A stretch of DNA of 64,000 nt, from contig NZ_CP067169.1 of the NCBI RefSeq assembly GCF_028553885.1, forward strand, positions 2,127,501 to 2,191,500. Direction: 5' to 3'. Both the position numbers and the translations under genes were made by a program. Under the pieces are notes generated by a model. The model was not told the origin of the DNA and did no database searches. It saw only the letters and a program-made list of their open reading frames with translations. This DNA comes from Paracoccus aestuarii. Lineage in GTDB: Bacteria > Pseudomonadota > Alphaproteobacteria > Rhodobacterales > Rhodobacteraceae. Shown here in pieces: positions 16,758 through 24,655 of the stretch (position 1 is the stretch's first letter; each line of letters begins with the position of its first letter).

Positions 16758-17835
16758 CCTCGCACCCCCCCTGACCGCCACCGAGGATGCCCGCCGCCAG
16801 ATCGAGATCTGCAATGCCTGCCGTTACTGCGAGGGGTTCTGTTCGGTCTTTCCCGCCATGACCCGCAACAAGGCCTTCGCGGATGGCGACCTGACGCATC
16901 TGGCGAACCTGTGCCACAACTGCCGCGGCTGTCACTACGCCTGCCAATACACGCCGCCGCATGAATTCGCGCTGAACATCCCCGCCGTCCTGGCCGAGGT
17001 GCGCCAGGACAGCTGGGAACGGCTGGCCCGACCGCAGGCCCTGGCGCGGATGTTCCATGAACGCGGCGTCGCCATGGCGGGGCTGCTGGTCGTCGCGCTG
17101 ACGCTGTTCTTCGCGCTGATCGCCGCCGCCCGCCCCCCGGGGGGCGAGGGCTTCTATGCCTATATGGCCCATAACCTGATGATCGCGATCTTCATTCCCG
17201 CCTTCGTCGCGCCGCTGGCGCTGATCGGCCTGTCGCTGCGCGATTACTGGCGCGAGGTCGGCGGCGGCCGCATCCGCCTGCGCCATCTGCTGAAGGCGGG
17301 CGACATGGCCGGGCGGATGCGGAACCTGAACGGCGGGCATGGCGACGGCTGCAATTTCGAGGATGGCGACCGCTTCAGCCAGAAGCGCCGCATCGCGCAT
17401 CAGCTGATGATGTGGGGGTTCCTGGCCTGTTTCGCGGCGACCTCATCGGGGACGATCCTGCATTACGTCTTTGGCTGGCACGCGCCCTATCCGATCTGGG
17501 CGCCGCCCAAGCTGTTCGGCGTGCCGGGCGGCATCGCGATGGTCGCGGGCGCCGCGGGCCTGATCGCGCTGAAGCTGCGCGCGGACCCGGACCTCGGCGC
17601 GCGCCGGGTCTGGGGGGGCGAGATGGCCTTCATCCTGCTTCTGGGCGCGGTGGCGGCCACCGGGCTGGCGCTGTGGCTGGCGACCGGGACGGGGGCGGTC
17701 GGGCCGCTGCTGGCGGTGCATCTGGCCACGGTGATGACGCTGTTCCTGCTGATGCCGTTTTCCAAGATGATCCACGGCTTCTTCCGCTTCACCGCCCTGC
17801 TGGCCGAGGCCGGAAAGCAGGACACCGCCCGCTGA
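16747..17835 (+). CDS. tcuB: tricarballylate utilisation Fe-S membrane protein
   Basis: Protein of 362 residues. Two 4Fe-4S clusters near the N-terminus are formed by CNACRYCEGFC and CHNCRGCHYAC. A membrane domain with about six helices follows from about residue 110, with histidines (HQLMMW, HYVFGWH, KMIHGFFRF) that could bind heme. This is the TcuB architecture, which passes electrons from reduced TcuA to the quinone pool or respiratory chain. It starts inside tcuA, and a strong hairpin follows its stop, so gntR-tcuA-tcuB is a complete operon with no tcuC transporter; the tct carrier nearby probably fills that role. Confidence 0.92.
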   Translation: MSLDLAPPLTATEDARRQIEICNACRYCEGFCSVFPAMTRNKAFADGDLTHLANLCHNCRGCHYACQYTPPHEFALNIPAVLAEVRQDSWERLARPQALARMFHERGVAMAGLLVVALTLFFALIAAARPPGGEGFYAYMAHNLMIAIFIPAFVAPLALIGLSLRDYWREVGGGRIRLRHLLKAGDMAGRMRNLNGGHGDGCNFEDGDRFSQKRRIAHQLMMWGFLACFAATSSGTILHYVFGWHAPYPIWAPPKLFGVPGGIAMVAGAAGLIALKLRADPDLGARRVWGGEMAFILLLGAVAATGLALWLATGTGAVGPLLAVHLATVMTLFLLMPFSKMIHGFFRFTALLAEAGKQDTAR

Positions 17836-17841
17836 GACGCG

Positions 17842-17877
17842 ACAGGCCCCCGGCATCGCTGCCGTGGGCCTGTTCTT
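17842..17877 (+). terminator. rho-independent terminator after tcuB
   Basis: Stem ACAGGCCC/GGGCCTGT stacked on inner stem CGGCA/TGCCG with loop TCGC, followed by TCTT. It lies just after the tcuB stop and could also serve the converging prpF-like gene. Confidence 0.7.
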
Positions 17878-17886
17878 GCCCTTGGG

Positions 17887-17917
17887 CCGGTCAGGCGCCG
17901 GTCAGGCGCCGGTCAGG
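17887..17917. repeat. short tandem repeat over the prpF-like stop codon
   Basis: The 11-mer CCGGTCAGGCG is present twice in full and once as the first nine bases. The middle copy contains the stop codon of the PrpF-family gene. Loss or gain of one unit would change the C-terminus by a few residues. Confidence 0.7.
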
Positions 17918-18996
17918 GCTGCGGCGGGCACGAAGACCTCGCCCGTGACCAGCTTGCGCGCGGTGCGGATCGCGCCCGCGCTGACCACCTGCAGATCCGC
18001 GCCCTGCCCCGTCGTCCGCAGCGCCACGTCGATCAGCCCGCTCGGATGTTCGATCAGGATCTCGCGATCCTCGCCGTCAGGGCGCCGGGCGATGCCGTCG
18101 GATACCGACCCCTCCAGCACCGCGACCGTCGCCACGCACAGCGCGCCGGTCACCGCGAAGGCGGCATGGGTCTTCTGCGGCACGAAATAGCGCGCGGCGA
18201 TATGGCCCTCGCCCCGGGCGGGGGCCAGGATGGCGACCTTGGGGATGACCTTGCCGGTCACGTCGCCCAGGCCCATGCGGCGCCCGGCCTCCTGCCGCAT
18301 CGCCTCCAGCCGGGCGAAGAAGTCGCGATCGGCATCCAGCTCGGCCGGGGTCTCGTGGCCGGTCTTGCCCATATCGGCGGCGCGCAGGATCATCATCGGC
18401 ACGGCCACATCGATCAGCGTCACGGGGACGCCGTCGATATCCTCCTGCACTTGCCCCGAGGGCAGCAGCCCCGAGGTCTTGGACCCCACGATGTCCATGA
18501 AGTTCAGCCGCACCGCCGCCGCCGTTCCCGGCACGCCCGCGATGGCCTGATCGCCGTCGTAATCGACGCCTTGGCCATCGGTCCGGACCACCGCCTCGAT
18601 CCGGCTGGCGGTGTTTTCGTTGAAGATCACCACGCGGGTTTCCTCGCCGGTCACGGGGACCATGCCGCGTTCGATGGCAAAGGGCCCCACCCCCGACAGG
18701 ATGTTCCCGCAGGAGGGCGAGGTGTCCACCACCGCCTCGGTCACCGAGACCTGGGCGAAGAGGTAATCCACATCCACCCCGTCCCGCGCCGAGGGCCGCA
18801 CCATCGCCACCTTGGAGGTCAGCGTGTCCGCCCCCCCGATCCCGTCGATCTGGCGCGCATCGGGCGATCCCATCGCGGCCAGCAGGACGCGGTCGCGCGC
18901 GGCCTCGTCGGCGGGCAGGTCGTCGGTGCGGAAATACGGCCCCTTCGAGGTGCCGCCGCGCATGATGATGACCGGGATGCCATGTTGTCTGGCCAT
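17902..18996 (-). CDS. PrpF/GalD family isomerase (4-oxalomesaconate tautomerase-like)
   Basis: Protein of 364 residues with the PrpF fold (two diaminopimelate-epimerase-like halves). The start IPVIIMRGGTSKGPYF is the family signature. Catalytic cysteine regions are visible as DTSPSCGNILSGVGPFAIE, and the second half carries a conserved SGLLPSGQ segment. Members isomerise double bonds in tricarboxylates: PrpF (aconitate/2-methylaconitate) and GalD (4-oxalomesaconate). Next to tcuAB and a tct transporter the likely job is isomerising an aconitate-like product so that aconitase can use it. It is the last gene of the tctC-tctAB run. Confidence 0.88.
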   Translation of the reverse strand: MARQHGIPVIIMRGGTSKGPYFRTDDLPADEAARDRVLLAAMGSPDARQIDGIGGADTLTSKVAMVRPSARDGVDVDYLFAQVSVTEAVVDTSPSCGNILSGVGPFAIERGMVPVTGEETRVVIFNENTASRIEAVVRTDGQGVDYDGDQAIAGVPGTAAAVRLNFMDIVGSKTSGLLPSGQVQEDIDGVPVTLIDVAVPMMILRAADMGKTGHETPAELDADRDFFARLEAMRQEAGRRMGLGDVTGKVIPKVAILAPARGEGHIAARYFVPQKTHAAFAVTGALCVATVAVLEGSVSDGIARRPDGEDREILIEHPSGLIDVALRTTGQGADLQVVSAGAIRTARKLVTGEVFVPAAALTGA

Positions 18997-19023
18997 GTCG
19001 TTTCTCCGTTCGTCAAGGAAGAT

Positions 19024-19047
19024 GGCCCGCGCCTTGCGGTGCGGGCC
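19024..19047 (-). terminator. hairpin between tctAB and the prpF-like gene
   Basis: Stem GGCCCGC/GCGGGCC with a 10-nt loop lies in the 60-bp gap. It has no T-tract, so it may lower read-through or stabilise mRNA ends rather than terminate fully. Confidence 0.4.
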
Positions 19048-19056
19048 AGGGGTTCG

Positions 19057-21057
19057 TCAGGACACCAGGGGCCAGGGCAGGCTGTCATAGAACATGTCCT
19101 GCAACAGCCCCTCGGGCAGGATCAGGTTCAGCGCCGATGTCATCACCAGCAAGAGCCCCGCCCCCATCGCCGTCAGGATCAGCGTCTGCACCCAGCCCGC
19201 CTTGGCGACCGTGCGCAGGAAGACCAGGAAGAAGGTCACCACCGCCAGGAAATAGCCGACCAGCGCGATGGTGGCCACGAAGCCCACCAGCCAGCCGATA
19301 TATTTCAGCGGCGTCAGCGTGCCCAGCTGTTCCGCGACCTCCTTGGATTCGCTGTCGAAGACCGCCCCGCTGGCGCGGTTGCCGCGGATCTGGGGCCACA
19401 GCACCATCAGCCCCGCGCCCAGACCCACCAGCGCCACGCTGACCGGGAAGATGCGGCCCAGCTGGGACAGGTTCACCGTCTCGAAGAAGGTGAAGACGAA
19501 CAACCCCATCATCGCCAGGGTGAAGGCGATCTGCGGCCACATGGGCTGGGTCAGGGTGGCGGCGGATTTGCCCTCGACCTCGATCTTGGTGCCGGATTTG
19601 CGCTGCGAATACATGCTCAGCCCGACCGACAGCACGATGATCGCGCCGATGACCAGGACGATGGGCCGCTGAAAGAAGCTCCAGCCCGAGAATTGCAGCG
19701 CCTGGTAGAGGTAACGCTCGGACTGCGTGGCCAGCACGAAGCCGATCAGGAAGGCCGGGCGCGGCCAGCCGAAGCGGCGTAGCAGGATCCCCACGATGCC
19801 CAGCACCACCAACGCCACCAGGTCATAGAGCGACCGGTTCGGCTGGAAGGCCGCGAAGGTGATGACCAGGATCATGAAGGGCGCGACCAGCGGATAGCGC
19901 ACGATGGTGATCTTGGCGATGCCCGGCGCCAGCAGGATGCAAAGCGCGGTGCCCAGCACGTTGGCGATCGCCAGCGACCAGACGATCGTATAGGTCACGT
20001 CCAGGTTCGTGCTGACCATGGACGGCCCCGGCTGCAGGCCGATCAGCACCATGCCCGCCAGAAAGATCGCCATGGCCCCCGAACCGGGGATCCCGAACAG
20101 CAGCGTCGGCACCAGCCCGCCGCCATCCTTGGATGCGGTGGTCGATTCCACCGCGATCACGCCGCGGATGTCGCCCTTGCCGAACTGGCTCTTGTCGCGC
20201 GAGGTCTGCACGACATGGCCATAGGCGATCCAGTCCACGACCGATCCGCCGAGGCCCGGGATCATCCCCAGGATCGCGCCGATCCCCGCCAGGCGCAGCG
20301 ACATCCATTTGTAGAGCCAGGTATCCTTCAGCCCCTGCTTCCAGCCGGCGCCGAGTGCGCTGCCCTTTTCCGCGATGGAGCTGTTGCGGCGCAGCAGGTC
20401 GCCGATCTCGGGCACGGCGAACAGCGCCAGGCCCACGATGACCAGCGGCAGGCCGTTCATCAGGTAGAGCGTGCCGAATTCCATCCGGTATTCGCCGGTG
20501 GCGGGCGCGGCGCCCACCGCCCCGAGCGCGAGGCCCGCGGCGCAGGCCGCGACCCCCTTGGCCAGGCTGCTGCCCGACAGCACGCCCACCATGGACAGGC
20601 CGAACATGGTCAGCATGAACAGCTCGGCCGCGCCGAAGGACAGGATCAGCGGCCGCGCGACCAGCACGCTGACTGTCAGGACCAGCGCGCCGAAAAGGCC
20701 CCCGATGAAGGACGCCGAAAACGCCGCGCTGAGCGCCCGCGCCGCCTGGCCCTTCTTGGCCAGCGGGAACCCGTCCAGGATCGTCGCCTGCGACGCCGAG
20801 GAGCCCGGGATCCCCATCAGGATCGAGGCGAAGGTGTCGGATGTGGACAGGACCGGCAGGATGCCGATCAGCATGGCCAGGGCCAGCGTCGGCTCCATCC
20901 CGTAGACGAAGGGCAGAAGCAGCGACATGCCGACGATCCCGCCCAGGCCCGGCAGGACGCCGACGACCAGGCCGACCACGACGCCGATCATCAGGTATTG
21001 GATATGTTGGAACGTCAGCACGGTGCCGAGCGCGGAGAGAATGGCTTCAGTGACCAT
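19057..21057 (-). CDS. tctA: fused tripartite tricarboxylate transporter TctA-TctB
   Basis: Protein of 666 residues. Residues 1 to about 495 are a complete TctA membrane subunit with twin family repeats: VVGVLPGLGGIVGMSLLLP and LGMIPGLGGSVVDWIAYGH, and the TLLFGIPGSGAMAIFLAGM segment. From about residue 510 there is a second hydrophobic domain of four helices (PMWPQIAFTLAMM, IFPVSVALVGLGAG, LVGFVATIALVGYF, LILTAMGAGLLLVMTS) that matches the size and layout of TctB. TctA is usually about 500 residues with TctB as a separate gene, and no separate TctB occurs here. The ATG at 21057 begins the conserved MVTEAIL; an upstream in-frame extension is unsupported. Confidence 0.9.
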   Translation of the reverse strand: MVTEAILSALGTVLTFQHIQYLMIGVVVGLVVGVLPGLGGIVGMSLLLPFVYGMEPTLALAMLIGILPVLSTSDTFASILMGIPGSSASQATILDGFPLAKKGQAARALSAAFSASFIGGLFGALVLTVSVLVARPLILSFGAAELFMLTMFGLSMVGVLSGSSLAKGVAACAAGLALGAVGAAPATGEYRMEFGTLYLMNGLPLVIVGLALFAVPEIGDLLRRNSSIAEKGSALGAGWKQGLKDTWLYKWMSLRLAGIGAILGMIPGLGGSVVDWIAYGHVVQTSRDKSQFGKGDIRGVIAVESTTASKDGGGLVPTLLFGIPGSGAMAIFLAGMVLIGLQPGPSMVSTNLDVTYTIVWSLAIANVLGTALCILLAPGIAKITIVRYPLVAPFMILVITFAAFQPNRSLYDLVALVVLGIVGILLRRFGWPRPAFLIGFVLATQSERYLYQALQFSGWSFFQRPIVLVIGAIIVLSVGLSMYSQRKSGTKIEVEGKSAATLTQPMWPQIAFTLAMMGLFVFTFFETVNLSQLGRIFPVSVALVGLGAGLMVLWPQIRGNRASGAVFDSESKEVAEQLGTLTPLKYIGWLVGFVATIALVGYFLAVVTFFLVFLRTVAKAGWVQTLILTAMGAGLLLVMTSALNLILPEGLLQDMFYDSLPWPLVS

Positions 21058-21210
21058 CGGGGGACCCTTGAACCTTCTGCTGGGGGTGACGGCGCCTTGC
21101 GGCACGCATGTCGACAGGCAGCGGCATGCCGCCGGGGGCGATCACCCTGGGAATTGCGGGACGGGCCCATCGGCGCGGGACGGCAGGTCGCGGCGCGGCG
21201 GCGGGCATGG

Positions 21211-21241
21211 GGCCGCGCCACCCCATCGGGGCGGCGCGGCC
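21211..21241 (-). terminator. attenuator hairpin between tctC and tctAB
   Basis: Stem GGCCGCGCC/GGCGCGGCC with inner CCCC/GGGG pairing and an ATC loop, located just past the tctC stop within a 198-bp gap. There is no clear T-tract. It fits partial termination that gives more binding protein than membrane subunit. I see nothing else in the rest of the gap. Confidence 0.5.
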
Positions 21242-21255
21242 GGGTCAGGGCCGGA

Positions 21256-22356
21256 TCAGTCCAGCATGACGCTGTGGTTCTCGCTCAGATAGGTGCGGAC
21301 CCATTCGCGGGCCTCGGGGTCGATCGTGGTCGCGACCTCGTAGAGCCGCACGACCTCGTCGCCCACGGCCTGGTCGTATTCGCCCAGAACCTCGCCCGAT
21401 GCGGCGATCAGGTCGGGATCGGCCACGGCCGCGGTGAAGGCGTCGCGATAGGCCTGGACGATGTTCTCGGGCGTGCCGTTCGGCAGCATCGCGGGCTTTT
21501 GCGCGGCAAAGCCCGAGCTGAAGAAGGCCATGTAGGCGTCGAAGGCCACGCCCGAGGGCGCCTCGCCATGCATCATCTCATAGGCTTCGATGAAATGCGG
21601 GATCTCGGGGAAGGAGGGGTCGCGCTGGACGTTGCCCTCGGCATCCAGGACGCCATAGGAGAACAGCGGCACCGCGGTCCCCGCCTCGACCAGCGGCACG
21701 ACGTTGGTCAGATAGGCCGAGGAGGTCTGATAGTCGATCGTCGCCTCGCCGCGTTCGAAGGCCAGGCGGCCGTCGCCGCGCCCGGTCATGCCGAAGACGT
21801 GGCGCACGTTCAGGCCCATCACCTCGAAGGCCAGCATCGGCACCAGGTCCAGCGAGGTCGCGCCCTGGCTGGCATAGACCAGCTCCTGCCCGTCCAGCTG
21901 GCCCAATTCGGACGCATCGGCGATGCCCATGCTGGCGGGGATGTAGACCACGCCGCCCGTGGGAGAGACCAGCACCGGCTCGAAATCGGCATAGTCATAG
22001 CGCACGCGCGTGTCGCCCAAGAGGAACGGGAACTGGGTCGAACCGGAGGTGCCCAGCAGTTGCAGCCCGTTGGGGCGCGCGCGGGCGGCGAATTCGTTGG
22101 TCCCGGTGATCGAGCCGCCGCCGGGGACGTTGCGGATGATCACGTTGGGATTGCCCGGCAGGTGCTTGGCCAGATAGGGGGCGAAGAACCGCGCCCAGAC
22201 ATCGGACCCGCCGCCTTCCGAGAAGGGGATCCACCATTCGATCGTGCGGCCCGCGAAATCCACGTCCTGCGCGGCGGCGGGGGCCGCCACGGTCAGGCTG
22301 GCTGCGGTCAAGGCGGCGGCGACGGCGCCCTTCAGACGCCGGGTGATTGCTTGCAT
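21256..22356 (-). CDS. tctC: TctC family tricarboxylate-binding protein 1
   Basis: Protein of 366 residues with a Sec signal peptide (AASLTVAAPAAAQ, cleavage near residue 30) and a Bug-type binding domain. It shows IEWWIPFSEGGGSDVWARF, NVPGGGSITGTNEFA, LGTSGSTQFPFLLGD and SQGATSLDLVPMLAFEVMG. The GGGSD loop is the usual carboxylate-binding segment. It starts at the ATG at 22356, nine bases after GGAGG, and precedes tctAB in the same direction. It is a close paralogue of the TctC at 24656-25759. An 11-bp-spaced direct repeat lies about 70 bp upstream, a likely TctD site. Confidence 0.92.
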   Translation of the reverse strand: MQAITRRLKGAVAAALTAASLTVAAPAAAQDVDFAGRTIEWWIPFSEGGGSDVWARFFAPYLAKHLPGNPNVIIRNVPGGGSITGTNEFAARARPNGLQLLGTSGSTQFPFLLGDTRVRYDYADFEPVLVSPTGGVVYIPASMGIADASELGQLDGQELVYASQGATSLDLVPMLAFEVMGLNVRHVFGMTGRGDGRLAFERGEATIDYQTSSAYLTNVVPLVEAGTAVPLFSYGVLDAEGNVQRDPSFPEIPHFIEAYEMMHGEAPSGVAFDAYMAFFSSGFAAQKPAMLPNGTPENIVQAYRDAFTAAVADPDLIAASGEVLGEYDQAVGDEVVRLYEVATTIDPEAREWVRTYLSENHSVMLD

Positions 22357-22425
22357 GTTTTTATTCCTCCCATTGGTCCGGCACGCGGTGGCACCGGGCG
22401 AACGGGGCAGTCTTCGCATATGAAC

Positions 22426-22445
22426 CTGTCAGAAGACTGTCAGAA
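22426..22445. promoter_or_regulatory. direct-repeat operator upstream of tctC (candidate TctD site)
   Basis: Two identical 9-mers CTGTCAGAA begin at 22426 and 22437, an 11-bp period. Such tandem half-sites are typical of OmpR/PhoB-type regulators. They lie between the end of tctE and the tctC start. TctD is the nearest such regulator; PhoB is an alternative because CTGTCAG-N4-CTGTCAG also resembles a Pho box. Confidence 0.55.
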
Positions 22446-22455
22446 ACCGGCGGGG

Positions 22456-23874
22456 TCAGTTTTTTCTGCCCGTTTCCGCGCCAGCCTCTGCCAATGGCAG
22501 GGTCAGAAGGATGACGCAGCCGCGATCCGAGGGCTCGACCCGCGCATCCCCGCCCGCTCGGCGCGCGATGGTGCGCACGATGGGCAGGCCCAGACCGGAC
22601 CCGCCGTCATCGGCGGTGCTGATGCGGAAGAACCGGTCGAACACCGCCTGATGCAGGTCGGGGGGGATGCCGCAGCCTTGGTCGCGGACCCGCAGCGTGG
22701 CCATGCCCCCGTCGCGGCCCAGCTCCAGCCGCAGGGCGCTGCCCTCGGGGGTGCCGTATTTCAGGGCATTGTCGATCAGGTTGTCGACGGCCTCCTCCAG
22801 CAGGACGGGATTGGCGCGGACCGGCAGGGGGGCGTCCGCGCCCTCCAGCGACAGCTCCAGGTCGCGGCGCAGGGCGGCGGGGACGTGGCGGCGCGCGACA
22901 TCGGCCACCAGATGGGACAGGTCCACCACGCCCTGCCCGGCCCGCGCATCGCCCGGCCCGTCGCTGGCCGCGTCCAGCCGCAGCAGCTGCTGGGTCAGGC
23001 GCGACAGGCGGCGGGCCAGTTCCTGCAGGTCGGTCAGGCGCTGCTGGCGGTCCTGGGGCGCATGGGCGTTCAGCGCCGAATCGGCCTGGGCCTGGATCGC
23101 CGCGACCGGGTTGCGCAGCTGATGCGCCGCGTTCGAGATGAAGGCCCGCCTGCGGTCCAGCTCGTCCGACAGGCGCTGGAACAGCCCGTTGATCGTGGCC
23201 ACCAGCGGCACGACCTCGCGCGGGACGGGGCGGCGGATCGGGCGCAGCTCGCGCGAGTTGCGCAGCGCCACCGCGTCGCGCAGATCGGTCAGGGGCGACA
23301 GGCCGCGATTGATCCCGAACCAGACCAGCGCCGCGCTCAGCGCGACCATCAGCGACAGGACCGCCGCCGCCTGGCCCAGCATCTGCAGGGTCAGCGCCTC
23401 GCGCCGGCTGACGGTCTGCCAGACGCGCACCGTGGTCCAGCCGTCCAGATCCGGGTCCACGATATATTCGCGCAGCACCACCGCCCGGACCGGCTGGCCG
23501 TTGAAGGTCGCGCTGTAGAAGACCGGCACCGCCTCCGGATATTCCAGACCGGCGGGCATGGGCGGGGCGTCGGTGCGCCCGACCACGAACCGCCCCCCCG
23601 CGGCATGGACCTGATAGAACAGCGGATCGCCGATCGCCCCCTCCAGCGAGGTCAGCAGCGATTCCGCGATCAGATCGCCCTTGGTCACCATGACCTCGCG
23701 CGCGACGGCATGGGCCACGACCTTCAGCGTGTCGTCATAGAGGTTGCGCGACATGTCCCGCGCCATCCAGTGCAGCACCACGCTGGCCAGCACCGCCAGC
23801 ACCAGCTGCGGCACCACGATCAGCACGAAGAGCCGCGTGCGCAGGCTGACCGCGCGGCCGTCCGGGGCGCTCAT
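22456..23874 (-). CDS. tctE: sensor histidine kinase TctE
   Basis: Protein of 472 residues. Two membrane helices (about 13-36 and 166-188) enclose a TctE-type periplasmic sensor domain. The dimerisation/H-box has His251 in NAAHQLRNPVAAI. The ATPase has the N-box EEAVDNLIDNALKYG, the G1 box VRDQGCGIP, an F-box FDRFFRI and G2 GGSGLGLPIV. The start overlaps the tctD stop (ATGA). In the family TctE senses citrate or related tricarboxylates and phosphorylates TctD, which activates tctCBA. Its immediate downstream neighbour tctC fits that. Confidence 0.93.
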   Translation of the reverse strand: MSAPDGRAVSLRTRLFVLIVVPQLVLAVLASVVLHWMARDMSRNLYDDTLKVVAHAVAREVMVTKGDLIAESLLTSLEGAIGDPLFYQVHAAGGRFVVGRTDAPPMPAGLEYPEAVPVFYSATFNGQPVRAVVLREYIVDPDLDGWTTVRVWQTVSRREALTLQMLGQAAAVLSLMVALSAALVWFGINRGLSPLTDLRDAVALRNSRELRPIRRPVPREVVPLVATINGLFQRLSDELDRRRAFISNAAHQLRNPVAAIQAQADSALNAHAPQDRQQRLTDLQELARRLSRLTQQLLRLDAASDGPGDARAGQGVVDLSHLVADVARRHVPAALRRDLELSLEGADAPLPVRANPVLLEEAVDNLIDNALKYGTPEGSALRLELGRDGGMATLRVRDQGCGIPPDLHQAVFDRFFRISTADDGGSGLGLPIVRTIARRAGGDARVEPSDRGCVILLTLPLAEAGAETGRKN

Positions 23875-24542
23875 CCGCCGTCCTGCTGCAGGATGTAGCC
23901 CAGGCCCCGGATCGCGCGGATCTGGACCGCGGCCCCCTCGATCTTGCGCCGCAGCCGCGAGACCAGCAGCTCGACCGCGTTCACGTCCACATCCGCGCCG
24001 GTGCCATAGATGCTGTCGCAGAGCGCGGATTTGTCGACCACCCGTTCGGCATTGTCGAAAAGCGCCTCCCACAGGGCCAGCTCGCGGCGCGACAGCTCGA
24101 TCACGCCGCCGGGGCCGGACAGGCGGCGGCCCGCGCGGTCGAAGGACAGCCGGCCCACCGTCTCGACCATCTGGCCGCGCTTGCCGCGGCGCCGGCCCAA
24201 GGCGCGCACCCGCGCACAGAGTTCCGCCATCTCGAAGGGCTTGGTCATATAGTCGTCGGCGCCCGCGTCCAGGCCCGCCACCCGGTCCTCCAGCCCGTCG
24301 CGGGCGGTCAGGACCAGGACCGGGATGTCGGACCCCATCGCGATCAGGCGGCGGATCACGTCCAGCCCGGCCAGCCGCGGCAGGTTCATGTCGACGATGG
24401 CCAGATCCGCCCCATCGCGGGTCAGGAACTCGATCCCGTCCTGGCCGTCGGCCAGCCAATCGACGGAATGACCCTCCTGGCGCAGGGCCTGCTCGACCGC
24501 GCGGGCCAGCATCTGGTTGTCTTCGATCAGCACGATCCGCAT
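23871..24542 (-). CDS. tctD: response regulator TctD (OmpR family)
   Basis: Protein of 223 residues. The receiver domain has the acidic pocket LIEDNQ, phosphoacceptor Asp51 (AIVDMNLP), Thr79 and Lys101 (MTKPFE). The C-terminal trans-reg winged helix (about 128-220) includes LSRREL, VNAVELLVSRLRRKI and IRGLGYIL. It is transcribed with tctE and divergent from the second tctC gene. Expected target: the tandem CTGTCAGAA repeat before tctC. Confidence 0.94.
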   Translation of the reverse strand: MRIVLIEDNQMLARAVEQALRQEGHSVDWLADGQDGIEFLTRDGADLAIVDMNLPRLAGLDVIRRLIAMGSDIPVLVLTARDGLEDRVAGLDAGADDYMTKPFEMAELCARVRALGRRRGKRGQMVETVGRLSFDRAGRRLSGPGGVIELSRRELALWEALFDNAERVVDKSALCDSIYGTGADVDVNAVELLVSRLRRKIEGAAVQIRAIRGLGYILQQDGG

Positions 24543-24587
24543 GACGGGCCTGGGATGAGGAATTCCGGGATAGGGGCTGGATCGGCG

Positions 24588-24615
24588 AAGATACAGCCTT
24601 TAGAAAGGATCACAA
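24588..24615 (-). promoter_or_regulatory. candidate tctDE promoter
   Basis: On the minus strand TTGTGA (24615-24610) and TATCTT (24593-24588) are 16 bp apart. The spacer contains an inverted repeat CCTTT-AG-AAAGG (24597-24608). The match is moderate. Confidence 0.35.
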
Positions 24616-24655
24616 GGGGAAGGCGGCGCGCATCCGCCCGTCGAGGGAGGCATTC

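Noticed and set aside
17902-18996. PrpF-family protein called 2-methylaconitate isomerase of the propionate pathway
   Set aside because: No prpB, prpC, prpD or acnD nearby; tcu/tct context fits an aconitate-type or oxalomesaconate-type isomerase better, so no gene symbol was given.
20215-23898. Very long plus-strand open frame of 1227 codons over the tct genes
   Set aside because: It is antisense to tctAB, tctC and tctE, rich in Arg/Gly/Gln/Asp/His without domains, and explained by high GC and codon bias leaving few stops.
24543-24655. Second TctD-type repeat before the lone tctC gene
   Set aside because: No CTGTCAGAA copy was found; only a CCTTT-AG-AAAGG inverted repeat lies there.
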